From positions 1 through 64,000 of the forward strand of contig JAHECA010000016.1 of assembly GCA_024642005.1 (NCBI GenBank): 64,000 nucleotides of DNA, written 5' to 3'. The position numbers and the translations under genes are program-made. This DNA is from Robiginitalea sp. GTDB taxonomy: Bacteria; Bacteroidota; Bacteroidia; Flavobacteriales; Flavobacteriaceae. Shown here one piece after another: positions 1 to 9,281 of the stretch (positions are counted from its first letter, which is position 1; the number at the start of each line of letters is the position of its first letter). Below the pieces are notes generated by a model, which did no database searches, was not told the DNA's origin, and worked only from the letters and a program-made list of their open reading frames with translations.

Positions 1-192
1 GAAGACCAGCTGGAGTATGATCAGAACGGATGTATACGCGATTCTGATCCGGGAGCTATTCGTCAACAAAGTTTCTTCTAAAATTAATCCAAAGCCTTCA
101 CGAATTGATAAATCAGTCGTTGAATGGATGTTTTTGTAAGTTCGGCTGCACGCTGACCGGGATGTTTTTGCCGAGGTCGCAGGCCTTAAGCC
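1..192. other. Left edge, AT-richer, no confident gene
   Basis: This stretch is clearly less GC-rich than the genes to its right. Two plus-strand frames are open from the window edge: one ends in TAA at 79-81, the other in TAA at 137-139. Either could be the tail of a gene that begins outside the window, but neither tail has a recognisable motif. It could equally be the upstream region of a gene to the left on the minus strand. Nothing else is visible. Confidence 0.25.
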
Positions 193-1623
193 TTAGCGTC
201 CTGTCCGGCCGATTCGGCGTATCATCCCCCGGAAGATAAAATAGTGGAAGGGGAGCATGCTGTACCAGTACAGCCGCCCCAGGAAACCCCGAGGCCGGAA
301 GGTGGCGATCTGTTCCAGGATGTTGTCGTTGTCGATGCGGAATTCGAGCCAGGCCTCCCCGGGCAGCCGCATTTCGGCAAATAGCAAAAGGCGTCCCATA
401 TCGCGGTCGGCCAGCAATACCCGCCAGAAATCAAGGGAATCGCCGGGGTTGATGCGGTCGGCATGCGTCCGGCCCCGCCTGAGGCCCACTCCCCCGATCA
501 GCTTGTCGATAAAGCCCCTGATCAGCCAAAGCCAGTTTGCGTAGTACCAGCCGCGTTCGCCTCCTATGGTCCAAATCTTCTCCAGCACGGCTTCCCGGTC
601 GTGAATTTGCAGCGACTTGTGATCGCGAAGGATGCCGTAATGGGGCACCTGAACGTATTTACCGAGGCTCTCGTCAAAACGGCCGCTCACCATGCTGTCT
701 TTCCAGCTGCTCACCACCGCGTTTTGTTCGATCATCCTGAAAGCCATATCGATGGCCTCCTCATAATTAAGGGTTTGGATTCCGAGCATCTCGCCGAGCC
801 GGTTGTCGCGGGCCACGGTTTCCATTTTCATACTGTTAACCAGGTTCACGGCGAGTTTGTAAGAGGTGGAGGTAACGAAATACAGCCAGTAGGAAGAAAG
901 CCTGGGAGACATGATAGGCAACGTGATGATCCAGTTGCGAAACCCGCGAACCCGGGCATAACGTTTGAGCATTTCCTTGTAATTGAGCACGTCGGGGCCG
1001 CCGATGTCGAACGATTGCCCGAAAGTGTCGGGCCGGCCAAGCACTTCGGTCAGAAAGGCAATTACATCGCGGATGGCGATGGGCTGGGTTCGTGTGAGCA
1101 CCCACTTCGGGGTAACCATTACCGGCAGTTTCTCGCAGAGGTCCCGGATGATCTCGAAGGAGGAACTCCCCGAACCAACGATAATTGCCGCCCGTAAAAC
1201 GGTGAGCTGGAAAGCCCCCTGGTACAGGATGTCTTCCACATTTTTACGCGACTCCAGGTGGCGGGAAAGCTTTACTTCGTTAACAATACCGCTGAGGTAG
1301 ATTACCTGCCGGGGTTTTGCCCATGCCATGTACTGGTTGAAATTGAGGGCGGCGCGCGCCTCGCGCAGGTGGAAGTCGCGGGTGGTTGTGCTCATGGAGT
1401 GCAGCAGGTAATAGGCCGCATCGATGTCGTCGGGTAATCGCCCCGGTTGCGGGTCCTCCAAAAAATCGACTTCCACAACCGTTATTTTGTAGCGCTCCCC
1501 GAGATCGACCCATAAGCGGTTGCGGTCGCGAACCGTGCAAACCACTTCATGCCCTGCTTCCAAAAGGGCGGGCAAAAGCCGCATGCCGATGTATCCGTTT
1601 GCCCCTGTAAGCAGTATTTTCAT
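193..1623 (-). CDS. NAD(P)-binding SDR-family protein with C-terminal DUF2867
   Basis: The protein has 476 residues. The N-terminus carries a Rossmann nucleotide-binding loop (GANGYIGMRLL, about residues 7-17), followed by an extended, atypical SDR domain related to NmrA/NAD-dependent epimerases up to about residue 300. The last 160 residues match the DUF2867 arrangement often fused to such domains, with aromatic-rich stretches such as RGWYYANWLW and LGRLYWYSMLPFHYFIF that may lie at the membrane. The likely role is a cytoplasmic NAD(P)H-dependent oxidoreductase; the substrate is not known. It is the last gene of a three-gene minus-strand unit, and its ATG overlaps the stop of the preceding gene by 4 bases (ATGA), which implies translational coupling. 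Confidence 0.85.
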   Translation of the reverse strand: MKILLTGANGYIGMRLLPALLEAGHEVVCTVRDRNRLWVDLGERYKITVVEVDFLEDPQPGRLPDDIDAAYYLLHSMSTTTRDFHLREARAALNFNQYMAWAKPRQVIYLSGIVNEVKLSRHLESRKNVEDILYQGAFQLTVLRAAIIVGSGSSSFEIIRDLCEKLPVMVTPKWVLTRTQPIAIRDVIAFLTEVLGRPDTFGQSFDIGGPDVLNYKEMLKRYARVRGFRNWIITLPIMSPRLSSYWLYFVTSTSYKLAVNLVNSMKMETVARDNRLGEMLGIQTLNYEEAIDMAFRMIEQNAVVSSWKDSMVSGRFDESLGKYVQVPHYGILRDHKSLQIHDREAVLEKIWTIGGERGWYYANWLWLIRGFIDKLIGGVGLRRGRTHADRINPGDSLDFWRVLLADRDMGRLLLFAEMRLPGEAWLEFRIDNDNILEQIATFRPRGFLGRLYWYSMLPFHYFIFRGMIRRIGRTGR

Positions 1624-2069
1624 AGCACCTGGTTTAAATGGGACGGGTCTGCCCCTGACCGGGCCGCCTGCCAGTCGGCTTTCAACCGGAGGAGCTTTGT
1701 AAAGAACTGCTGGGCAGCCCGGGTATCGGCTTCCACGCGCACGAAATACTGGTCTTTGTGAATCGTATATACCCCCAGGTCACCTTTCAGCAGGCTCAGT
1801 TTGTAGTAAGGCACCACCAGGGCGTAGCTCTCGAGCAGGCTGCGAAAGCCCAGGATAATGCCCCATGGCCTGAGTTCAATATTACAGGTGTTGCGGGTGT
1901 TGTCGAGCAACAGCAGGTTGCGGACCTCCAGGCTGCTCTCCCGGATGACCAGGCGTGGGGAGCCGATGCCTCCCAGGCTCCAGCGTTGCCTTAATGGGAA
2001 CGGTTTTCCCACCAATGCGTCGATTTTCCGACGGAGTTCCGTGTTGTTATAAGAGACGTTTGCCAGCAT
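1620..2069 (-). CDS. Conserved hypothetical protein (149 aa)
   Basis: I do not recognise a named family. The ATG at 2069 is chosen because it lies one base after the stop codon of the preceding VOC gene and has a GGGGAG sequence about 10 bases upstream. The longer reading frame to 2111 would overlap the VOC gene by 41 bases. The product is soluble, with no signal peptide or membrane segment. It has a beta-rich middle (VRNLLLLDN, CNIELRPWGIILGF, YALVVPYYKLSLLKG) and a basic helical C-terminus. The 4-base overlap with the downstream SDR gene and the 1-base gap upstream show that the three genes are co-translated, so it probably works in the same process as the SDR/DUF2867 protein. Confidence 0.75.
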   Translation of the reverse strand: MLANVSYNNTELRRKIDALVGKPFPLRQRWSLGGIGSPRLVIRESSLEVRNLLLLDNTRNTCNIELRPWGIILGFRSLLESYALVVPYYKLSLLKGDLGVYTIHKDQYFVRVEADTRAAQQFFTKLLRLKADWQAARSGADPSHLNQVL

Positions 2070-2070
2070 T

Positions 2071-2424
2071 TCACATAGGCTCCCCAATGCGGAGGAGGTT
2101 TCCGTCTCCATCCAGTATGGAGAATTCGCGCATCTGCCAGGGCTGGTCTTTCAGGGCACCGTTGGGGTGTACCACCCCTGCTTTCCACATTTCTGCGTAC
2201 AGGGTGTCTACGCCCTTCACATACAGGTAACAGCCTGTATTTTTAGGAATAGCCGGGTCGTCGCATTTCCAGAAATGCAACTGAATGTTGTCGCGGCCCA
2301 GGATAGCATAGTTTTCATCTATCCACCCCGCTTTGCGGAAGCCCAGCCTTTGGGTATAAAAGTCCACGGTTTCCTGGATATTCAGGGATGCCAGTACTGG
2401 TGCTGCTTCGTTAATTCCCTCCAT
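2071..2424 (-). CDS. VOC (glyoxalase/bleomycin-resistance) family protein
   Basis: This 117-residue protein has the length and layout of a single-chain VOC protein made of two beta-alpha-beta-beta-beta modules. The typical opening is LASLNIQETVDFYTQRLGF and the typical closing strand is EFSILDGDGNLLRIGEP, where the final Glu is usually a metal ligand. VOC proteins dimerise and bind a divalent metal; they include glyoxalases, dioxygenases and drug-binding resistance proteins, and the substrate here cannot be told from sequence. It is the first gene of the minus-strand unit running to 193 and is divergent from argS, with about 110 bases between them. Confidence 0.8.
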   Translation of the reverse strand: MEGINEAAPVLASLNIQETVDFYTQRLGFRKAGWIDENYAILGRDNIQLHFWKCDDPAIPKNTGCYLYVKGVDTLYAEMWKAGVVHPNGALKDQPWQMREFSILDGDGNLLRIGEPM

Positions 2425-2508
2425 GGACTACTTTTTTGTAAAGGTAGCCAAATGGATGCAAATTCTGCGAATCGCCTGCAGGCTGCGGCAAAAACGACTG
2501 AAATTCCG

Positions 2509-2516
2509 TAATTTTG
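2509..2516 (+). promoter_or_regulatory. Bacteroidota -7 promoter box (TAATTTTG) for argS
   Basis: The 8 bases match TAnnTTTG exactly and lie 20 bases upstream of the argS ATG at 2536. Transcription would start a few bases later and leave a very short leader. No clear TTG-type -33 box is seen at the usual distance, so only the -7 element is supported. Confidence 0.5.
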
Positions 2517-2535
2517 CCCCTTGAAATTGCCTGAT

Positions 2536-4320
2536 ATGTCTTTGGATACCCTGATTGCCGAAAAGGTGCGAGAAGCTGTTGCTGCCCTGTACGGGCAGCA
2601 GCTCGAATCTGTGGAACTGCAGCCGACCCGCAAGGAGTTCGAGGGGGATATAACCGTCGTGGTCTTCCCCATGCTCAGGCAGCTCAAGGGGAACCCGGCC
2701 GCAATCGGGGAGGCCATCGGCAAATACCTGGCCGAACAGGTGGCCGAAGTGGCCGCTTTCAATGTGATCAAAGGGTTTTTGAACCTGGTGGTGAGCGATG
2801 CCTATTACCTGGATTTTTTCGAGGAAATCCGCAAGCAGGACCATTACGGCTACCAGCCCCAGCGACCCGAAGGGGCCGTGATGGTTGAGTATTCCTCTCC
2901 CAACACCAACAAGCCCTTGCACCTGGGCCATATCCGCAACAACCTGCTCGGGTATTCCGTGGCCGAGATTTTGAAGGCCTCAGGGCGCAAAGTCTACAAA
3001 ACGCAGATCATAAACGACCGCGGCATCCACATCTGCAAAAGCATGGTTGCCTGGCAGCAATTCGGCCGAGGCGAGACCCCCGAAAGCAGTGGGCTCAAAG
3101 GGGACAAACTGGTCGGGAATTACTATGTAGCCTTTGATCAGGCCTATAAAAAGGAAATAGCAGAGCTGGTTGCCAAAGGCATGCCCGAAGAGGAAGCGGC
3201 CCGCGAGGCGCCAATTTTTAAAGCGGCTCAGGAAATGCTGCGCAGGTGGGAAGCCGGCGACCCGGGGGTAGTGGCCCTCTGGAAAGAAATGAACGCCTGG
3301 GTTTATACCGGCTTTGAACAAACCTACCGCGAACTGGGCGTCGATTTTGACAAACTTTACTACGAAAGCGATACCTACCTGCTCGGGAAGGAAGTGGTGG
3401 CAGACGGCCTGGAAAAAGGAGTGTTCTACCGCAAGGACGATGGCAGTGTCTGGATCGACCTCACCGACGAGGGACTGGACGAAAAAATCGTGCTGCGATC
3501 CGACGGTACGGCGGTGTACATGACCCAGGATATCGGCACGGCCATCCAGCGCGTGAAAGACTATCCGGATATCACGGGCATGGTATATACCGTGGGCAAT
3601 GAACAGGACTACCATTTCAAGGTGCTGTTCCTCATCCTTAAAAAGCTCGGGTACTCCTGGGCCCGGCAACTCTACCACCTGAGCTACGGCATGGTAGACC
3701 TGCCCAGCGGCAAGATGAAGAGCCGGGAAGGCACAGTGGTTGACGCCGACGACCTGATGCGGGAGATGGACGCCACGGCCCGCAGCATCTCAGAGGCAAG
3801 CGGCAAGCTGGAGGGGTATGCAGAAGGCGAGAAGGAAGTCCGCTACCACCAGATCGGCATGGGGGCCCTGAAGTATTACATCCTCAAGGTAGACCCGAAA
3901 AAACGCATTCTTTTCGACCCCGAAGAATCCGTGGACTTCCAGGGCAACACCGGTTCCTTCATCCAGTATACTTACGCCCGCATCCAATCGATCCTCAGGC
4001 GGGCCGATTTTGATTACAACGTGCCGGTTTCCAAATTGCAGCTTACGGCGCTCCAGCCCAAGGAAAAGGAACTGCTCAAAGACCTGGCACAGTTCCCCGG
4101 GGTGATTGCCGAGGCCGCTGCCCAATACAGCCCGGCCCTGGTCGCCAATTACACCTACGACCTGGTAAAGGACTTCAATTCGCTTTACCAACAGCTCTCT
4201 ATTCTGGGGGAAGAACACCCCGACCACCGCATCTTCAGGGTGCAGCTCACTGCCAAGGTAGGCGAGGTGATCCGTTCGGCAACCGCGCTGCTGGGCATAG
4301 AGGTGCCGGAGCGCATGTAA
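2536..4320 (+). CDS. argS: Arginine--tRNA ligase
   Basis: ArgRS, a class I synthetase that charges tRNA-Arg in the cytoplasm. The 594-residue length fits the family. The N-terminal Add1-type tRNA-binding domain covers about residues 1-110. The HIGH signature appears as NKPLHLGHIRNN at about residue 125, and the degenerate KMSKS loop as GKMKSREGT near residue 395. The DALR anticodon-binding domain forms the C-terminus, ending in LLGIEVPERM as in many ArgRS proteins. The ATG at 2536 is preferred over an in-frame TTG at 2521, because homologues start close to this Met and the promoter box lies just upstream. The gene stands alone, and its stop is 3 bases from the convergent DUF6090 gene. Confidence 0.97.
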   Translation: MSLDTLIAEKVREAVAALYGQQLESVELQPTRKEFEGDITVVVFPMLRQLKGNPAAIGEAIGKYLAEQVAEVAAFNVIKGFLNLVVSDAYYLDFFEEIRKQDHYGYQPQRPEGAVMVEYSSPNTNKPLHLGHIRNNLLGYSVAEILKASGRKVYKTQIINDRGIHICKSMVAWQQFGRGETPESSGLKGDKLVGNYYVAFDQAYKKEIAELVAKGMPEEEAAREAPIFKAAQEMLRRWEAGDPGVVALWKEMNAWVYTGFEQTYRELGVDFDKLYYESDTYLLGKEVVADGLEKGVFYRKDDGSVWIDLTDEGLDEKIVLRSDGTAVYMTQDIGTAIQRVKDYPDITGMVYTVGNEQDYHFKVLFLILKKLGYSWARQLYHLSYGMVDLPSGKMKSREGTVVDADDLMREMDATARSISEASGKLEGYAEGEKEVRYHQIGMGALKYYILKVDPKKRILFDPEESVDFQGNTGSFIQYTYARIQSILRRADFDYNVPVSKLQLTALQPKEKELLKDLAQFPGVIAEAAAQYSPALVANYTYDLVKDFNSLYQQLSILGEEHPDHRIFRVQLTAKVGEVIRSATALLGIEVPERM

Positions 4321-4323
4321 GGG

Positions 4324-5100
4324 TCAGGTTCTGTCTGCTATTTCCTGGTCGAGCAGCGCCAGGATGGTATCAATCTCTTCCAGAAGGGGCAGGTAGTGGA
4401 ATTTCTCGGTGCTCATGGCCGTTACGATAAAGATCAGCGTGCTGTTCTCAAACTCCCGCGACCGGAGCAAGGCGAGGTTGGAGCCGGGGTTTTGGCTTTT
4501 TTCAAGGCCGAGTTCCCCTTCGGCCACGCCGGTTAGCTCCAGAACGCTTCGCACGCTGGCCTGGCCGGTGCGGGTCAGGTCAATGGCATCTGCTTTTTGT
4601 ACCCTCAGATTGGCTTCCTGCAGGCGGATTCGCTCTACCCGCGATTCCCAGGAGGTCAGGTGGGTTCGCAGGTGGGTATTGCCGATTAGCTCAAGGCGGC
4701 CCGAATTGATCATTTCTTCGAGCAGGCTGTTATTCGGATTGTAGTCTATGTCTTCTGAAAAAGCCCCGTACAGTAATCGGGCCAGGCCGGCCTCAGACGG
4801 AAGGGTATCGGTCTGTGCCATGAAATTTACCAGCTCCCTGGCCTGGTCATACGAATTACGGTTTGCCTCGACCAGGTTTTGCAGCCTGATTCGGCTCAGT
4901 TCAAATTCTTTGTGCAAACCGGCCAGGTAAAACTGTTCCCTTTTGGCCAACTGCCGGTCTTCGTTCCAGTTGTCGATCCAGAAGGCCACCAGTATCCCCG
5001 CCACAATAAGGAGGATTTCTCCAAAGGCGTAAATCAGGTAGCCGCCCGCGTTCTTTTCCTGCAGGAGTTTCACCCTGAAGTTTCGCAAGACACGGCTCAT
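4324..5100 (-). CDS. DUF6090-type inner-membrane protein
   Basis: The 258-residue protein opens with RNFRVKLLQEKNAGGYLIYA followed by a single hydrophobic segment (ILLIVAGILVAFWIDNWNE). This is the hallmark of the DUF6090 family, which is widespread and often multi-copy in flavobacteria and has no known function. The rest is a long, charged, mostly helical region, predicted to be periplasmic. The ATG at 5100 is chosen over a GTG at 5157 because the family begins right before the RNFR-like motif. It follows the STN-TonB receptor with a 65-base gap on the same strand, so it may be the last gene of a fecR-receptor operon. DUF6090 genes also occur in other contexts, so a functional link is only suggestive. 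Confidence 0.75.
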   Translation of the reverse strand: MSRVLRNFRVKLLQEKNAGGYLIYAFGEILLIVAGILVAFWIDNWNEDRQLAKREQFYLAGLHKEFELSRIRLQNLVEANRNSYDQARELVNFMAQTDTLPSEAGLARLLYGAFSEDIDYNPNNSLLEEMINSGRLELIGNTHLRTHLTSWESRVERIRLQEANLRVQKADAIDLTRTGQASVRSVLELTGVAEGELGLEKSQNPGSNLALLRSREFENSTLIFIVTAMSTEKFHYLPLLEEIDTILALLDQEIADRT

Positions 5101-5165
5101 CGGTTTGGTTTTCTTATTGCCATTGGGGCTAAAGTAGAGTTTTTTGGATTGGGGCACAACCCGCC

Positions 5166-7721
5166 TCAGAACCTGACGCGGAAGCTGAGGTTGGGCGTCA
5201 GGCCCAGGGATAGGCTTTCGACCTTTTCAATCTCATTCTGATCGTTGAGCCGGTAATACGTATTGAGCAGGTTGCGCCGGTTGGTAAGGTTGAGCACCGA
5301 GGCGCCCACAGAGGCCCTGACCGTCTCGGACAGGTCGAAGTCGTACACGGCCGACGCATCGGCCCGGAAATAATCGGGCAGGCGGCTGCTGTTGGGCTCC
5401 TGATAATTGATCCGGTTGGGGAAAACAGTGTTATCTATCTCATTGGGGGCAGGTTGGGGCTGGGTAAAAGGGCTTCCGGTACGGTAGTTCAACCCGACCC
5501 CGATCTTGAAAGATCCTGAAGTATAATTGGTACCCAGGGTAACCGTATGGCGGATATCCTGGTTGTTGGGGAAGGTCTCCGGGTTCAGGGTGGGGAAGTG
5601 GTAGGTATTGCGGTTCCAGGCATAGCTGAGCCAGGTGCTCCAGGCCTCGCTCTTGAAGTTGAGCAGCGCCTCCATACCATAAACCCGGTAATCGCCGATC
5701 TCCCCGTCAAACTGGTCTTCGTTCTGGAAACCCTGGGTGTCGGTGGTAATGTCGTCAACCTTTTTGTAAAAGCCCTCGAGACTGGCCAGCCAGTTGCCCC
5801 GGTCGTAATGCAGGCCCAATGACCCCTGCTGGCTTGTTGCCACCGGCAGGCTGCGACCGTCGGCCAGAATCCACCGCCTTTTCTCGATGCCCAGGAAATT
5901 CTGCTCCAGGTCTACCTTCTGAAGGCTCGACTGGTTTTTGGTTTCACCCAGCGCCTGCAGGTAGAGGTGGGGGCTCAATTTGTAGTGGAAGCTCAGGCGT
6001 GGCTCAGCCCTGAACCGGGTAAAATCGTCCGGGTTGGTCAGGTAGTTGAGCCGAACTCCTGCCGTGGTGAGCAGCCGCCCCCCGGGCCCCTGGTAGGCCC
6101 ATTCGGTAAACAGGGCATGGGTGTAGAGCACGTCTTTAATTCGGCTCACAAATGGAGGCTGGTTTACATCGGAGATGTTGGCAATCCCGGTAACCAGGAA
6201 CTGGTACCCGGAGTTCCAGGTGAGCCCGCTCCCGGCAGCAATGCTCAGCCGCGTTTTCAGGGCCGTTTCCATTACCTGGTTCGACTGGAGCAGAATTTGC
6301 CCGCTCTGTTCGGTCTGGTACTCGGAATCGAGGTCGTATTGCGTAAAATAGCCCTCCACTTCTGTGTTCAGGCGCGAATTCCACGTGCTTTTGAGTATTC
6401 CGCCAAGCCCGAAATTGGCCTGGCTCAGCGTGCTGCGGTTTGTGCTGCCATCGGCCGCCAGTACCTCGTTATAGGCCAGGCGGTTGCGGATGTACAGCAC
6501 ATTAAGGCGCAATTGCTGTTCGGGGCTCCAGTCGTACAGTACCTTGCCTGAGAAATCGTAGAAGTAAAAATCTTCGTCCCTGCTTTCAAACCGATCGCTG
6601 TTGAGCCTCCCGGGGTTGCTGATCTGGGTGTCCTGAAAGACCCGGTCTGAAAAATTGCTGTAGGTGGGGGTATTCAGGAAATCCGTAATCGAGCGCCGGG
6701 CAGAAACCTGCAGGGCCAGGCGGTCTGAAAGCGGCAGGTGGAGGTAGGCGTCACCGCTGATCAGGTTAAAGCCCGCCCCTCCAAAGTAGTTGCGTTCGAC
6801 CGCATTGTGGCTGCTCATGCTGATGATGCCGCTCAACCCGTCGCCGTAATAGGCGCTCGACCCGTTTTTGATGATTTCCACCTGGTCGGTCAGATAGGGG
6901 TTGAAAGCCGAGATCAGCCCGAAGAAGTGGCCCGACTGGTACATCCTGATCCCGTCCCATAACAGTAGGTTCTGGTCGTTTGTCCCGCCCCGAATGTTGA
7001 TGTCAGATACGGTTTCGCTATTGCTTTTGATACCCGGAAGGGCCTGAATGCTCTGCAGTACATCGGGCTCGGATTGCCCGGGCAGCAGGCCGAACTGCGA
7101 ACGGGTCATGGTAATGCTTCCATCGGGTTCCTTCCGCAAGCCGGTGGTCAGGAATTTGTAGACCACCACCTCCGGCAACTGCTGATAGCGTACCGGCAGC
7201 AGCAGGGTGGTACAGGGGTGCTGGCGCAGCAGGTTCTCGACCGGTACGTAAAGGGCTTTATAGCCCAGGTGCCTGATGCGCAGGGTGGCCGAGCGCGGGA
7301 TGTCTTCCAGGCGAAACTGGCCTTCGGCCCCGGTTACCACTACAATGTTAGCGCCCAGCACCTCTATAGTGGCCCCGGGAATGGTGTTGCTTTCGAAATT
7401 GTCGAGCACGCTGGCACAGACGGTCACCGTTTCACTCCGGACTACGGTGTAATAACGCTCATTGAGTTTTTGTATGCGGAGCTGGGTTTGTTCGCGGAGC
7501 TGTGCGAGGGTTTCTTCCAGGGGCGTGTCAGGGGGCAGTGTTACCTCCATGCTTTGCAGGTCTTCGTCGGCAAAGGAGAACTTAACTTCGAAACGCGTTT
7601 CCAGGCTCCTCAGCAAGTCGACCACATTCCAGGTGCCAGCGGCTTCCTGCCCCCTGGACAGACCGGGCAGCAGGAACATCAGTGCGAGGATGCAGCGTAA
7701 CCTAGCGGGCAGCTTTGGCAT
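5166..7721 (-). CDS. TonB-dependent receptor with STN domain and carboxypeptidase-like domain
   Basis: An outer-membrane transporter of about 851 residues. A signal peptide (PARLRCILALMFLLPGLSRG) is followed by an STN domain (about 35-105; FADEDLQSMEV...TLAQLREQTQLRI), which contacts FecR in signalling receptors. Next come a CarboxypepD_reg-like domain with the motif GATIEVLGANIVVVTGAEGQ, a plug domain (VLQSIQALPGIKSNSE, INIRGGTNDQNLLLWDGI) and a 22-strand-type barrel ending in aromatic LSFRVRF. The ATG at 7721 gives a normal signal peptide and overlaps the fecR stop by 20 bases, so translation is coupled to fecR. The imported substrate is unknown; iron chelates and oligosaccharides are the usual cargo. 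The STN domain suggests that it senses ligand and signals through FecR. Confidence 0.92.
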   Translation of the reverse strand: MPKLPARLRCILALMFLLPGLSRGQEAAGTWNVVDLLRSLETRFEVKFSFADEDLQSMEVTLPPDTPLEETLAQLREQTQLRIQKLNERYYTVVRSETVTVCASVLDNFESNTIPGATIEVLGANIVVVTGAEGQFRLEDIPRSATLRIRHLGYKALYVPVENLLRQHPCTTLLLPVRYQQLPEVVVYKFLTTGLRKEPDGSITMTRSQFGLLPGQSEPDVLQSIQALPGIKSNSETVSDINIRGGTNDQNLLLWDGIRMYQSGHFFGLISAFNPYLTDQVEIIKNGSSAYYGDGLSGIISMSSHNAVERNYFGGAGFNLISGDAYLHLPLSDRLALQVSARRSITDFLNTPTYSNFSDRVFQDTQISNPGRLNSDRFESRDEDFYFYDFSGKVLYDWSPEQQLRLNVLYIRNRLAYNEVLAADGSTNRSTLSQANFGLGGILKSTWNSRLNTEVEGYFTQYDLDSEYQTEQSGQILLQSNQVMETALKTRLSIAAGSGLTWNSGYQFLVTGIANISDVNQPPFVSRIKDVLYTHALFTEWAYQGPGGRLLTTAGVRLNYLTNPDDFTRFRAEPRLSFHYKLSPHLYLQALGETKNQSSLQKVDLEQNFLGIEKRRWILADGRSLPVATSQQGSLGLHYDRGNWLASLEGFYKKVDDITTDTQGFQNEDQFDGEIGDYRVYGMEALLNFKSEAWSTWLSYAWNRNTYHFPTLNPETFPNNQDIRHTVTLGTNYTSGSFKIGVGLNYRTGSPFTQPQPAPNEIDNTVFPNRINYQEPNSSRLPDYFRADASAVYDFDLSETVRASVGASVLNLTNRRNLLNTYYRLNDQNEIEKVESLSLGLTPNLSFRVRF

Positions 7722-8613
7722 AGAAAAGTACTTTGTTCCCATGTACCTCATAGGTGAGCTCTAAGGGGGCACTTATACTTTGTAACGCCAAATTCATATT
7801 CGTGTTGCTGAAGGTACCGGTATATAATTCGTCCAGGTTCAGGTCGGCAGCTTCGACTTCAATTGCGTACTGCCGTTCGAATTCCTGCAGCACAAAAGCG
7901 AGTGGCATAGACCGGAATGAACTTTCGTTACGCGTCCAGGAAGGTGCCGAGGCGGCTGGGATTTCAGTTTGTGAGATGCGTCCGTTTACCAGGCGGAAAG
8001 AGGTGCCGGCGGGAAGCTCCACCGAACGGCCGGCATGGTCTACCCGAACCAGGCCTTCATAACAGCTCACCACAAAAAACCCTCCCCTTTGCAGTACGTT
8101 GAATTGGGTTCCGAGCACGGTTACTTCCCCGGCTTCGGTTTCGACCGTAAAGGTTTTCCCCTTGGCTACCTTAAAAAAGGCTTCCCCCTGCAGGTTAACC
8201 CGGCGGTGCCCGTCCCAGTCCTTTTTATTGTAGGTAATCTCGGAGCCTGCATTGAGCATTACCTCAGAGGCATCCGGGAGCTGGGTTTCGATGTGTTGGG
8301 TATAGCCCGCTTCCAGGGTTGTTTCCTTTCGGCTCATAAAGTAAAAGGTACTGCCTAGCAAGAATACCAGTGCAGCAGCCACGCCAGCCCAGCGATGCCA
8401 GGGCCGCAAGGCAACAACACGGCCACCGGAGCCGCCCCGTTTTGTCTTCAGGTGCTCCAGGGCAGTGTCGGCGTCGAAGGCCGGGCCTTCCAGGCGCGAG
8501 GCTGTGGCTGCGATCTTCTCGTATGAACGAAACCCGGGGGTAGCCCGAAAGGCCTCCAGTTCTTCTTCAGAGAGCTCGTTATTCAACCACTTTGCCAGGT
8601 AATTTTCTTTCAC
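7702..8613 (-). CDS. FecR-family anti-sigma factor
   Basis: This 303-residue protein has the Bacteroidota FecR layout. A short cytoplasmic N-terminus with the motif LNNELSEEELEAF is followed by one membrane segment (about 75-93), a periplasmic FecR domain (residues about 100-210; LPDASEVMLNAGSEITY, GEAFFKVA, GTQFNV) and a C-terminal DUF4974 domain resembling STN (FRSMPLAFVLQEFERQYAIEV). It would hold an ECF sigma factor at the membrane and release it when the STN receptor encoded just downstream binds ligand. The matching sigma gene normally lies directly upstream. Here the nearest one is 7.9 kb away at 16523, so the pairing is inferred and not shown. Confidence 0.9.
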   Translation of the reverse strand: MKENYLAKWLNNELSEEELEAFRATPGFRSYEKIAATASRLEGPAFDADTALEHLKTKRGGSGGRVVALRPWHRWAGVAAALVFLLGSTFYFMSRKETTLEAGYTQHIETQLPDASEVMLNAGSEITYNKKDWDGHRRVNLQGEAFFKVAKGKTFTVETEAGEVTVLGTQFNVLQRGGFFVVSCYEGLVRVDHAGRSVELPAGTSFRLVNGRISQTEIPAASAPSWTRNESSFRSMPLAFVLQEFERQYAIEVEAADLNLDELYTGTFSNTNMNLALQSISAPLELTYEVHGNKVLFYAKAAR

Positions 8614-8693
8614 GGTTTATTCCTTTATTGCCTATATAACAACCTATCGACAAAATACCCTACCTCGGGAGGGAATTCGCGGTGCCATTTCGA

Positions 8694-8701
8694 TAAAGAT
8701 A
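8694..8701 (-). promoter_or_regulatory. Possible -7 box (TATCTTTA) upstream of fecR
   Basis: On the minus strand this reads TATCTTTA, seven of eight matches to TAnnTTTG, about 80 bases before the fecR ATG. If real, it means that fecR and the receptor have their own promoter in the absence of an adjoining sigma gene. No -33 element is evident. Confidence 0.3.
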
Positions 8702-8762
8702 GGAATTCGACGATTAAGTGCGCACCCTCAGGTCTGGAGGCGTGTAGTTTGGAACGGCAGCC

Positions 8763-9236
8763 TCAGGATACCTGAACCAGCCCAAGTTCCCGGAACATGC
8801 CGGAAAGGGCACGGCGCATGTCGCGCTCGAGTTGAAAATGAATATAGATGTAAAGCGGGATGCCAAGCAGCAGCATCAACAGGGGGTTGCTACCCAGGCG
8901 GTCTTTCCCGAGGGCCTGGTAAAAAGAAGCCCGGTGGAAGAAGGCCGAAAGCAAAAAACCCAGGAAGCCGAGCAGGCAGAAAACGCTCAGCAAGGCCTGG
9001 TACCATCCGTCTGAAGCGATTACGGTCCCAACCAGGAAAGCCAGGAACATCAGGTACACCATCAGGGCCATCCGCGTATTCCTGCGGAACTTCATAAAGC
9101 TCGAAATAGCTTCCCTGAGCCGTATACCGGCAGCTGGCAGCAGGTGCTTATCTGTGCCGCCGCGACGCACGCCACCGGCAATACCGAGAAGGTCGGTAAG
9201 GGGCAAAGGCTTGCTGCTATGCTCGTGCGTTCTCAT
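8763..9236 (-). CDS. Small membrane protein, function unknown
   Basis: The 157-residue protein has a polar basic N-terminal 50 residues and three predicted membrane helices at about 56-74, 80-100 and 118-135. It ends in a short charged tail (ERDMRRALSGMFRELGL) that would form an amphipathic helix. I do not recognise a family. It lies alone between fecR (149 bases downstream) and a 458-base non-coding stretch upstream, so it probably has its own promoter; see the dyad at 9282-9314. A later in-frame Met (MKFRRNTRM, residue 48) would give a shorter protein that keeps all three helices, and the true start is uncertain. Confidence 0.6.
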   Translation of the reverse strand: MRTHEHSSKPLPLTDLLGIAGGVRRGGTDKHLLPAAGIRLREAISSFMKFRRNTRMALMVYLMFLAFLVGTVIASDGWYQALLSVFCLLGFLGFLLSAFFHRASFYQALGKDRLGSNPLLMLLLGIPLYIYIHFQLERDMRRALSGMFRELGLVQVS

Positions 9237-9281
9237 ACTTGGTGTATTCCCATTAATCGGTTAACCGGTCAATAAGGGAGA